DNA from: CAZPYT01 sp964590955
GTDB lineage: Bacteria > Patescibacteriota > WWE3 > UBA101185 > UBA10185
Assembly: GCA_964590955.1 (NCBI GenBank)
Contig: CAZPYT010000013.1
Span: 1-21,497, forward strand
Direction: 5' to 3'
DNA: 21,497 nt
The notes under the pieces are model-generated. The model ran no database searches, was not told the origin of the DNA, and saw only the letters and a list, made by a program, of their open reading frames with translations. Made by a program: the position numbers and the translations under genes. Below are positions 7,010 to 13,701 of this stretch, in pieces; the stretch's first letter is position 1, and every line of letters begins with the position of its first letter.

Positions 7010-7450
7010 ATGCCCAAGTATGCTTCTTCTTTTGAAACTTTCATGCGAGATTTTACTTCTTTTGGGAATGCCTACATTATCCTTATTGTTGCTGCACTTA
7101 CTACACAAGATGTTGACGTATTTATTGATGTGGCTGTTGGGTTATTTATTATATATGCTTTGGGGAGTTTGATTCGCAAAATTTTGTTCAGTGAACGCCC
7201 CTCAAAAAAATACCGCCACATATTCAAAAAAGTAGAATCCGGTAGTTTTCCGAGTATGCATGTTGCGAGAATAACCTTTGCTTACAGCATGCTTTTCGAG
7301 CATTTGCATTACCCTTTTCGATTAATCCCATTATTTTTGATTATTCTCGTTGCTGCCTCAAGAGTATTTTTAAGGAAGCACTATGTTGTAGATACCATAT
7401 TTGGATTGTTTTTTGGGTTAAGCGTTTTCTATTTGTTTAAGATTTTTTAA
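7010..7450 (+). CDS. PAP2-family membrane phosphatase
   Basis: Small integral-membrane acid phosphatase of 146 residues, probably acting on a lipid phosphate such as undecaprenyl pyrophosphate or phosphatidate. The three family motifs are present. The first is R56-X6-R63-P64, with arginine in place of the usual lysine. The second is PSMH (81-84). The third is S117-R-X5-H124-X3-D128, which carries the nucleophile-assisting histidine. Hydrophobic segments on both sides of each motif suggest about five membrane helices. It diverges from the DsbA-like gene and converges with the PfkB kinase 18 bases away. The substrate cannot be told from sequence. Confidence 0.9.
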   Translation: MPKYASSFETFMRDFTSFGNAYIILIVAALTTQDVDVFIDVAVGLFIIYALGSLIRKILFSERPSKKYRHIFKKVESGSFPSMHVARITFAYSMLFEHLHYPFRLIPLFLIILVAASRVFLRKHYVVDTIFGLFFGLSVFYLFKIF

Positions 7451-7468
7451 TGTGCATTTAGAATATCC

Positions 7469-8443
7469 TTATTGTAGTTTCAGATTATTCATTATATCTT
7501 CCATTTCTTTCTTGGTTTTTAATCCGTGAATAGATCCTACCTGTGTTAAAACACTGGAGGAATTGATTGCACCCCACGCCAATACTTCTAATAATGGTTT
7601 GTTATAGAATAATGCCGACATAGCTCCTGATGAAAAAGCATCACCCGCCCCTGTTTTGTCAACAATAGGGGATGCAGGAGGAATAGCATCAATTTTGCAC
7701 ATGGTATTTCCATCATATCCTGAAGAACCGTTGGCACCATCTGTGATAATAGTGAGTTTTGGTCCGAGTTTTTGTAACATCTTGTGCAAATTTTCTATAG
7801 ATGTATCGTTTGTTAAGGTTAATCTAATAGCCTCCTCTTTGTTAACAAAGAGCACGTGTGTGACCTCAAGAATATTCTTTAAGCGTTCTACACCGGCTTT
7901 GATATGATATGTACCCGGATTGAATGCCAGACCTACATCAGGACTATTTTTACAATAAGCTGCCAATTGAGCTTGAAATTTATCAAAACCGGGTGCGATA
8001 GAAGTGTAGTAAATCCACTTTGGTTTTGGCCAATTGATCATTTCATACTCGCACTCATCATGATGGGTAAAAATTGTTCGCTCGCCTCCATACATGATAA
8101 CCGGGTGCAATCCGGTTTGAACATTTTTATTTTTCATTAAGTACTTTGTGACGATGTTACTGGCCTTAAGCTCTTGTTCTATTCGATTTCCATATTCATC
8201 ATCTCCCATCACTGTGTATATTGCAGTGCTAAGACCTAGCTGTTTAGTTCCCATGGAGACATTTATTGTGTTACCTGATATCGTGGTCTTTATACTTTTG
8301 ACAGGAATTTTACTTCCATGAAAGAAGCAAATTCTTGCCTGTCCTGTGTCGAAATCTTCAAGCATTTCTCCTTCATCAACAGCAAGAAATAAATCTACAC
8401 TTACATCACCGATAGCTAATAAATCAATTTTTTCTTCGTTCAT
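7469..8443 (-). CDS. PfkB-family carbohydrate or nucleoside kinase
   Basis: 324-residue ribokinase-like sugar kinase. N-terminal LAIGDVSVDLFLAV and the glycine-rich SGNTINVSMGTKQLG match the substrate-binding face. The C-terminal signature DKTGAGDAFSSG contains the anion-hole and catalytic aspartate D268. It is the last gene of a four-gene operon, and its ATG overlaps the stop of the transketolase C-half by ATGA, so translation is coupled. Ribokinase, fructokinase and nucleoside kinase are all possible. The pentose-phosphate neighbours make a ribose or nucleoside substrate attractive, but this is inference. Confidence 0.92.
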   Translation of the reverse strand: MNEEKIDLLAIGDVSVDLFLAVDEGEMLEDFDTGQARICFFHGSKIPVKSIKTTISGNTINVSMGTKQLGLSTAIYTVMGDDEYGNRIEQELKASNIVTKYLMKNKNVQTGLHPVIMYGGERTIFTHHDECEYEMINWPKPKWIYYTSIAPGFDKFQAQLAAYCKNSPDVGLAFNPGTYHIKAGVERLKNILEVTHVLFVNKEEAIRLTLTNDTSIENLHKMLQKLGPKLTIITDGANGSSGYDGNTMCKIDAIPPASPIVDKTGAGDAFSSGAMSALFYNKPLLEVLAWGAINSSSVLTQVGSIHGLKTKKEMEDIMNNLKLQ

Positions 8444-9405
8444 TTTCTTATGGCAACTGCAGCTACAATAGAGTCCGCATCTAATTTGAACTTTCTAAGT
8501 AACTCTTCATATTTTCCTGATTCACCGAACGTGTCATTCATACCAATTCTCTTCACTTTAACAGGGCATTGCTCGCTCAGAATTTCTGCTACTATACTGC
8601 CCAATCCGCCGCTAATTTGATGTTCTTCAATAGTAAAAACATTCTTAGTTTTCTTTGCACTATCGATAAGTGTTTTACTATCAAAAGGTTTTAGAGAATA
8701 GGCATTTATAACGTCTGCTGTTATATGATGTTTAGTTTCCAAGATTCTCGCTGCTTTTAGTGCTTCGTGCAATATTGGCCCTGTTGCCACAATAGTAATG
8801 TCGTTGCCTACGTTTAGCAGATGCGAACCTCCTATGACAAAAGGAGCCTCGTCAGAGGTCATTAGTGGGGTGCTGTTTTTCGCTAATCTGATATAGAATG
8901 GCCCCTGTGTTTTAATTGCCAACTGAATTGCTTTTCTTGCTTGAGTATAATCTGCAGGGGATAGTACCGTCATATTAGGTAATACCCTTGTTAAAGCAAT
9001 ATCTTCAAGCGCCTGGTGAGTTGCACCGTCTTGCGTTGCGGATAAGCCTGAGTGTGTACTCGCTAGCTTTACGTTAGTATTGGAAAAAGCTACAGACAAT
9101 CTTAGTTGTTCCCAGTTTCTACCGGGAATAAATATCGAATACGATGTTACTACCGGGGTTTTTCCTGCTAATGCCAGACCCGCAGCTATTCCCGCCATGT
9201 TTTGTTCAGCTACCCCTACTTCAAAAAATCTTTTTGGAAACGCTTCAGCAAATTTTGTGGCTTTAGTGGAGTCCTTTAGATCTCCTGTAAGTACCACCAG
9301 ATTTTCATTTTCGTGTCCCATTTCAAGCAGTCCGTCGCCTAACCCGTCTCTTGTGGCCTTGGTTTCGGCATTAGCATAAAATGTGTTCTCGTTAAGATAG
9401 GACAT
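8440..9405 (-). CDS. Transketolase, C-terminal half (pyrimidine-binding and C-terminal domains)
   Basis: Second subunit of a split, thiamine-diphosphate-dependent transketolase that moves two-carbon units between sugar phosphates. The pyrimidine-binding domain has the activating glutamate in FFEVGVAEQNM (E67 from this start). The substrate and cofactor contacts STHSGLSATQDGATHQ follow, and the C-terminal transketolase domain begins near IVATGPILHEA. The ATG at 9405 is chosen, 5 bases after the stop of the preceding gene. A GTG at 9420 would add five residues and overlap that gene by 10 bases. The partner half lies upstream in the same operon, but unusually a PrcB-like gene sits between the two halves. 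Confidence 0.93.
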   Translation of the reverse strand: MSYLNENTFYANAETKATRDGLGDGLLEMGHENENLVVLTGDLKDSTKATKFAEAFPKRFFEVGVAEQNMAGIAAGLALAGKTPVVTSYSIFIPGRNWEQLRLSVAFSNTNVKLASTHSGLSATQDGATHQALEDIALTRVLPNMTVLSPADYTQARKAIQLAIKTQGPFYIRLAKNSTPLMTSDEAPFVIGGSHLLNVGNDITIVATGPILHEALKAARILETKHHITADVINAYSLKPFDSKTLIDSAKKTKNVFTIEEHQISGGLGSIVAEILSEQCPVKVKRIGMNDTFGESGKYEELLRKFKLDADSIVAAVAIRK

Positions 9406-9410
9406 ATACT

Positions 9411-9932
9411 TTAATTGCACTCTGCAAATTCTTTAACTCTTTCAAATTCAATTTCTCTGGTGGTGTCGCTTATTGTTACCAAATCTACGGCGATATTTTT
9501 ATTCTCGATTTTTTCGCAACTTTCACCCGGTTCAATTTCCCTCACCGAAACAATAATCTTGTTATCTTCTTTGTTCTCGTATATTTTTTTAATCTTAATC
9601 TCATGACCTTCGTATTCATTGGTTGAAGAAGCCACTGCCAGCACCATTTCTTTGTCAAAATTTATCGTATCCCGCATAATTAAATATCCCGACTCATCAA
9701 CTGTATTTAAGAACTTTGCCAGATCGTCCTGGTTAGTGATAACTTCTCTGACTTTTTCCATGTCCTTATTTGTATAGACGATTGTCGGAAATCCATTGAG
9801 TCTTCTTACCTCGGGGGTAGCGTTAAAGTCCAGAATGTCTGCTTTACTGAAAAAAACAAGATAAACGCCAATCAGTAGCGCAACAATTATAAATACCGGG
9901 ATCAGATTTATTTTTTTATTAGTCATATTCAT
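9411..9932 (-). CDS. Membrane-anchored PrcB-like domain protein
   Basis: 173 residues. One N-terminal membrane helix (about 10-28), then an extracytoplasmic or cell-surface domain. Residues about 91-163 (NFDKEMVLAVASST, followed by IKIKKIYENK, IIVSVREIEPGESC and AVDLVTISDT) resemble the C-terminal domain of PrcB. That domain is named for a protease-complex subunit and has a beta-rich pattern of the form 'on-sheet, I-x-I, P-G, hydrophobic end'. Two cysteines (C139 and C172) could form a disulfide. The start overlaps the transketolase N-half stop by 14 bases, and the stop is 5 bases from the C-half, so it is translated within the operon. The link to carbohydrate metabolism is unknown. The domain call is moderate. 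Confidence 0.85.
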   Translation of the reverse strand: MNMTNKKINLIPVFIIVALLIGVYLVFFSKADILDFNATPEVRRLNGFPTIVYTNKDMEKVREVITNQDDLAKFLNTVDESGYLIMRDTINFDKEMVLAVASSTNEYEGHEIKIKKIYENKEDNKIIVSVREIEPGESCEKIENKNIAVDLVTISDTTREIEFERVKEFAECN

Positions 9933-10827
9933 TTTTTATTTTGCCTTCCAAAGTCCTCAATTGTTTGAGTGCTTTTTCGGCTTCTAATTTGTTAGGAGGT
10001 TTTCCGTGCCATTCAAACTTATATTCCATATAATCCACTCCTTTTCCGGCTATAGTGTGTGCGATGATCACCGTGGGCCTTTGAGAAACAGCTTTTGCCA
10101 TGTTAAAGGCGTTTATAATTTCTTCATGATTATGCCCGTCTATCTCAATCACAAACCAATTGAAGGCTTCGAGCTTTTCTCTTAGATTTTCCAGAGGCAT
10201 CACATCCTCAGTATAACCGTCTATTTGTATGTTGTTTCTGTCGATGATCCAGACCAGATTATTTAGTTTATAATTTGGAGCAAACATAGCTGCTTCCCAA
10301 ATTTGGCCTTCATTTAGTTCGCCGTCTCCGGTCATACAATAAACTCTGTAATTTTTTCCATCCATTTTTCCTGCAATTGCCATGCCTATTGCTACAGATA
10401 AACCTTGCCCTAGGGGACCACTGGAATTCTCTATTCCCGGCAACGAATTTATTTGAGGGTGACCTTGTAATTTAGAGTCTATGCCTCTGTATTTGTCTAA
10501 TTCTTTTTTGTCGAAGAAACCTCGTTTCTGTAAAGCTGCATACCAAATAGGGCAGGTGTGGCCGTTTGAAAGTACAAATCTGTCTCTATCCGGATCACTA
10601 GGGTTTTTTGGATCAATATTTAAGGTGTGGAAATAGAGTACGGCATGAATATCCGCAGCGCCTAATGCACCTGCAGAATGACCGGATTTTGCGCTCAGCA
10701 GCATTTCTATTGCCATCTGTCTGAGTTCCGTAGCAATTTCTTCCAGCCTTACCGTGTCTTTGTCATGAGCATGTGCAAGTTTTGGGTATTCTCTTTGTTT
10801 TTTTGTGTTATTGGTATCTGTGAGCAT
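9919..10827 (-). CDS. Transketolase, N-terminal half (thiamine diphosphate-binding domain)
   Basis: First subunit of a split transketolase, 302 residues. The ThDP signature runs from GDGELNEG (167-174) to the NN at 198-199. Family landmarks SAKSGHSAGALGAAD, VLSNGHTCPIWYA and GPLGQGLSVAIGMA precede it, and the histidine-containing HTIAGKGVDYME lies near the end. The first ~25 residues are poorly conserved and polar. It heads the operon transketolase N - PrcB-like - transketolase C - PfkB kinase. Its promoter, an extended -10 box eight bases before the ATG, implies a leaderless transcript. The split organisation is common in archaea and in Patescibacteria. Confidence 0.94.
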   Translation of the reverse strand: MLTDTNNTKKQREYPKLAHAHDKDTVRLEEIATELRQMAIEMLLSAKSGHSAGALGAADIHAVLYFHTLNIDPKNPSDPDRDRFVLSNGHTCPIWYAALQKRGFFDKKELDKYRGIDSKLQGHPQINSLPGIENSSGPLGQGLSVAIGMAIAGKMDGKNYRVYCMTGDGELNEGQIWEAAMFAPNYKLNNLVWIIDRNNIQIDGYTEDVMPLENLREKLEAFNWFVIEIDGHNHEEIINAFNMAKAVSQRPTVIIAHTIAGKGVDYMEYKFEWHGKPPNKLEAEKALKQLRTLEGKIKNEYD

Positions 10828-10834
10828 CTATTTT

Positions 10835-10843
10835 AGTATAGCA
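10835..10843 (-). promoter_or_regulatory. Extended -10 box before transketolase N-half (leaderless)
   Basis: On the - strand, TGC then TATACT (10840-10835), seven bases, then the ATG at 10827. The predicted start of transcription falls at or one base before the start codon. Confidence 0.55.
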
Positions 10844-10885
10844 AAAAAACCACATTTTGTAGTCGGCAAAAGTAAGGACCTATAG

Positions 10886-10944
10886 TATAATAAAGGGCAT
10901 CCGTGTAAATCTATCGAATGATCATCAGATGAAGAAAGGAAAGG
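10886..10944 (+). promoter_or_regulatory. Promoter and ribosome binding site of the 10950 gene
   Basis: TATAAT (10886-10891) would give a leader of about 50 bases. AAAGGAAAGG (10935-10944) ends 5 bases before the ATG at 10950 and decides that start over the upstream ATG at 10929, which has no ribosome site. Confidence 0.5.
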
Positions 10945-10949
10945 TAGCT

Positions 10950-11495
10950 ATGTCCGGAGAAATGTTGTTAGGCGTTGTTTTAGGGGTAATGGGGGTACTT
11001 ATTATCGTTCTGGTTATCGTAAATTTGAGTGTCGAAAACGCAAATCTGCGTGAGAAGTCACTTGAATACATGGAAAAGTATAAGCAAGCTGATCAATATC
11101 TCTTACGTCATGAAGCTTTTTGTGTTTCTATTTATAACGTGATTGTTAACCCGCTTGCGGATGAAATTGTGATTAAGTTGAAAGAGGAAAAGGTACCTAT
11201 AACCCAAGGAAAAGCGCTTGCGAAATGGATCGCGCTGTTTAGACTGCTTAATGATTCTCACCATGGTGACCTGAGAATATTCAGGCTTTTGGACATCCTC
11301 TTCTTGATTAATGAGGCACAAGTAGAACAGAAGTTTGTGATTGAACCGAAAGTTGATGGATCAGGACTGCGTGGTGGTGAGACGAACAATATCTATCCGG
11401 ATTCTATTTTGGGTCTGGTGTCTTGGAAAGGTCTAGCCAGTTCTATTGTTGAAGAAGTTCCAATAACTTGGTTACGGGAACCGCGAGCTGATTAA
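10950..11495 (+). CDS. Unknown single-pass membrane protein
   Basis: 181 residues from the ATG at 10950, which has a Shine-Dalgarno site; an in-frame ATG at 10929 adds seven. One strongly hydrophobic helix (about 5-27) is followed by a helical, possibly coiled-coil stretch (ENANLREKSLEYMEKYKQA) and a soluble domain of about 130 residues with no family that I recognise. The protein has its own promoter and a strong terminator, stands alone on the + strand between two - strand operons, and converges with the LOG-family gene. The topology is probably N-terminus in, with either a cytoplasmic or an outside soluble domain. No function is proposed. Confidence 0.8.
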   Translation: MSGEMLLGVVLGVMGVLIIVLVIVNLSVENANLREKSLEYMEKYKQADQYLLRHEAFCVSIYNVIVNPLADEIVIKLKEEKVPITQGKALAKWIALFRLLNDSHHGDLRIFRLLDILFLINEAQVEQKFVIEPKVDGSGLRGGETNNIYPDSILGLVSWKGLASSIVEEVPITWLREPRAD

Positions 11496-11526
11496 GTTTG
11501 CGTTCAGATATAAACCTGTAATAAGG

Positions 11527-11577
11527 AGTCCCACGAGTGAGTACATGTCAATGACATCTCCCGTGGGGCTTTCCTTT
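11527..11577 (+). terminator. Strong intrinsic terminator after the 10950 gene
   Basis: AGTCCCACG (11527-11535) pairs with CGTGGGGCT (11562-11570), with inner helices GAG/CTC and ATGTC/GACAT, followed by TTTCCTTTTCTTTTT. The T-rich tail is only on the + side, so it serves the + strand gene. Confidence 0.8.
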
Positions 11578-11589
11578 TCTTTTTATCTT

Positions 11590-12165
11590 TTATTCATTAA
11601 ACCCATTCAAATAATCCAAAACCTCTTCAGCCGAATGGCAGATCTTCATCATATTTTCTTCACCGTGATCTAAAAGCATATACGTTTTCACAAATTTGAT
11701 GTACTCATTCCAAAAGTCACCGAAGAGCACGATTGGTTTACTGTTAGGGTAGTGGATCCATGAACTGATCCAGGTCATACCTAGTTCGCTCAAAGTGCCT
11801 ATACTTCCGTTAAATACAACGTGGGCGTCGGTGGTTTGCAGCATAACTTTTGTTCTGTCAAAATAGTCGAGCGTTACTACCTCAAAGTCAAAATCATTTT
11901 CCGGATCTACACCTTCGTAGTGTCTCTTAGTCTTGCTCGGATGATAGGTTATCACAACAGACTCTTTACCGCCGGCATGGGCTCCTTTGGTTGCAGCTCT
12001 CATAACACCCGGTCCGCCTCCATTTATAATTTCATACCCGTTTTCAGCCAGTATTTTTGCAGTGTCATAAGCTCCTTTGAAGGGGAGCTCGTATTCCTTC
12101 CAACCGGCGCCTCCTAAAAAAGCAACTTTTTGAATTTTTCCTGATCGTGGATTTATATTGAACAT
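11590..12165 (-). CDS. LOG-family protein (putative nucleoside 5'-monophosphate phosphoribohydrolase)
   Basis: 191 residues with a Rossmann-like fold: VAFLGGAG, then INGGGPGVMRAATKGAH, and the region that in LOG proteins reads PGGxGTxxE, here NGSIGTLSE with the catalytic-site glutamate kept but the first two glycine/proline positions changed. Characterised LOG enzymes split nucleoside monophosphates into base and ribose 5-phosphate; related members bind molybdenum cofactor. It is the last gene of a - strand cluster, starting one base after the stop of the epimerase-like gene and following RpiB. That makes ribose 5-phosphate release plausible. The activity remains inferred because the signature is diverged. 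Confidence 0.88.
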   Translation of the reverse strand: MFNINPRSGKIQKVAFLGGAGWKEYELPFKGAYDTAKILAENGYEIINGGGPGVMRAATKGAHAGGKESVVITYHPSKTKRHYEGVDPENDFDFEVVTLDYFDRTKVMLQTTDAHVVFNGSIGTLSELGMTWISSWIHYPNSKPIVLFGDFWNEYIKFVKTYMLLDHGEENMMKICHSAEEVLDYLNGFNE

Positions 12166-12166
12166 T

Positions 12167-12784
12167 TTATTTTTCGAGCAATTTAGATAATTTTACATAA
12201 TTTTCTACTGGATTATCTGTTTTTACTATAGCAGATCCTACTACAAAGTTGTCTACACCTAAATTTTTTACTAGGGGAATTGTGTCCGCATTTAAATGTC
12301 CATCAACTTGTGTTTCCACATCAGCATATATTTTTTTAAACTCTTTTATTTTTTCCAGTACTTTGTATTCGAATGGGCGTCCTTGAATACCGGGTTCTAC
12401 GCCCATGAATTGTACAAAATTAAGCTTAGCAATGTATTTTTCGAGTGATGACAGGGGAGTTTCTAATCTTATACTCAAACCTTTTTCGAAGCCATTCATA
12501 TTCAAGAATTCCTCAATAAAGTCTGATTCAACAGGTATGATTACTCGAATAAATACTTCTTTTACTGTGTCTATATACTCGATAGGGTTTTTGTCTCTTA
12601 GATCAAGTTCAAGCTCACAATTGGCACTAAGATTTTTAAGTACTTCGGCACCAAGATAATTTCCGCCTTCAACAAGGTCTTCATCTGCTATATCAATTTG
12701 AATGCGCTTTGTATAAGGATCCAGTAGTGTAACAAGTTTTTGGATTATCTTTATATTTTTTTCTAATATTGTAGGAACTATCAT
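12167..12784 (-). CDS. Ribulose-phosphate 3-epimerase-like TIM barrel, with altered metal ligands
   Basis: 205 residues, slightly short for the family. The barrel landmarks align with ribulose-5-phosphate 3-epimerase: IQIDIADEDL (usually HIDVMDG), LELDLRDKNP (usually LDVHLM), GVEPGIQG (usually SVEPGFGG), QVDGHLN (usually VDGGIN) and the phosphate loop VVGSAIVK. The two catalytic aspartates are kept (D31, D161), but the two metal-binding histidines appear as Q29 and D61. The start overlaps the RpiB stop as ATGA. Context with RpiB and transketolase supports a pentose-phosphate role, but another TIM-barrel isomerase activity is possible because of the ligand changes. Confidence 0.85.
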   Translation of the reverse strand: MIVPTILEKNIKIIQKLVTLLDPYTKRIQIDIADEDLVEGGNYLGAEVLKNLSANCELELDLRDKNPIEYIDTVKEVFIRVIIPVESDFIEEFLNMNGFEKGLSIRLETPLSSLEKYIAKLNFVQFMGVEPGIQGRPFEYKVLEKIKEFKKIYADVETQVDGHLNADTIPLVKNLGVDNFVVGSAIVKTDNPVENYVKLSKLLEK

Positions 12785-13257
12785 TTGAAGTTTCTATTTT
12801 CAATATCAGCAACTTTTTCCAATCTTCTTTTGAATCTTTCCTGATCGCTGAAGTGTGCTTCTAAAAATATCTTTACTGTTTCTTTAGCTTCTTCGTTTGA
12901 AATATACATAGCAGGCAGTGCCAATAAATTTATATCGTCGTCTTTTACTGCAGATGCGGCATGTGTGTCATTGAAACACAAACCGGCTCTGATGCCTTTG
13001 AACTTGTTTGCAAGCATACTTTCGCCAACGCCGTTTTTACAAATTAATATGCCTCTATTTTTATTGTTCTTAACAACATTTTCACAAACCGGTTCTACAT
13101 AGTCTGTGTAATCATCAAATTCTCGATATTCATATGGCCCCATATCTTCAACTTCACACCCAAGTATGTTTTTCATATAGGTTACCAATATCTTTTTAAG
13201 TTCAAATCCTCCGTGATCCGAGGCAATATAAACTTTTAGTGAAGAAGCGGGGTGCAT
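12781..13257 (-). CDS. rpiB: Ribose 5-phosphate isomerase B (RpiB/LacAB family)
   Basis: Interconverts ribose 5-phosphate and ribulose 5-phosphate. The N-terminus YIASDHGGFELK matches the family GSDHAG motif (D14, H15). The catalytic cysteine is C73 in ILICKNGVGES, where the family usually has CGTGxG, so two residues of that loop differ. ANKFKGIRAGLC follows, but the later segment reads KDDDINLLAL where RpiB usually has RxHNxxN, losing a histidine. The ATG at 13257 gives 158 residues. A GTG at 13272 sharing a base with the VKOR stop codon would add five. It overlaps the epimerase start by 4 bases. The family is sure; kinetics or sugar preference may differ. Confidence 0.9.
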   Translation of the reverse strand: MHPASSLKVYIASDHGGFELKKILVTYMKNILGCEVEDMGPYEYREFDDYTDYVEPVCENVVKNNKNRGILICKNGVGESMLANKFKGIRAGLCFNDTHAASAVKDDDINLLALPAMYISNEEAKETVKIFLEAHFSDQERFKRRLEKVADIENRNFK

Positions 13258-13271
13258 ATATTGAGAATACA

Positions 13272-13667
13272 CTAAATTTTATTTGTTTTCATCGACTGAA
13301 AACCATAAATTGCCGTAATAATAATTATGTTGACTAGACTGCCTAGGCACCAAAGACAGTAAGCATATAATACAAAAGCTTCGATTGCTGTGAGATATAT
13401 TGAAAATAAAAGACCCCAAATTATCATTATCCACCTGAACTTTGAGAGCTCCTCGGCGTAAAATGCTGTGAATAAGCCAAAATAGTAGCCCATACCCCAT
13501 ATTCCGAGAGGTATACCCAAGAAGAGTGAGTATTTGCTGCTTTGTACGATATCGCAGCCGTTGCTAAGTCCGCAAATAAGTGGGTTATTAGTAAGCTTTG
13601 AATAAGCAAGGTAGGCTGATATCAATATGCCTATAGTAGAAAATGTTAAAAGTGTTTTTTTAATCAT
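13272..13667 (-). CDS. Vitamin K epoxide reductase (VKOR) family membrane protein
   Basis: 131 residues, four membrane helices. It transfers electrons from a DsbA-like partner to a quinone and so replaces DsbB. The loop cysteines C32 and C38 in ICGLSNGCDIVQSS and the membrane active site C104-LW-C107 are all in place, and the serine after the first loop is kept. No thioredoxin domain is fused. A likely partner is the CPAC protein encoded at 5880-6938. The gene lies between lgt (34 bases upstream) and rpiB (which starts at or just after its stop). A 14-base palindrome containing a -10 box lies just upstream of its start. Confidence 0.93.
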   Translation of the reverse strand: MIKKTLLTFSTIGILISAYLAYSKLTNNPLICGLSNGCDIVQSSKYSLFLGIPLGIWGMGYYFGLFTAFYAEELSKFRWIMIIWGLLFSIYLTAIEAFVLYAYCLWCLGSLVNIIIITAIYGFQSMKTNKI

Positions 13668-13676
13668 ATTTTTCCC

Positions 13677-13690
13677 AGTATAGCTATACT
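13677..13690. promoter_or_regulatory. Perfect 14-base palindrome with -10 box before VKOR
   Basis: AGTATAGCTATACT reads the same on both strands. On the - strand its TATACT ends 10 bases before the VKOR start codon, similar to the ftsH layout, so it could be a nearly leaderless promoter overlapped by an operator. No regulator is implied by the neighbours. Confidence 0.4.
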
Positions 13691-13701
13691 ACAGAGACCT
13701 A

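Noticed and set aside
13279..13609. Two alternative - strand frames (73 and 60 codons) inside the VKOR gene.
   Set aside because: The VKOR frame has all family motifs; the others are out-of-frame shadows.
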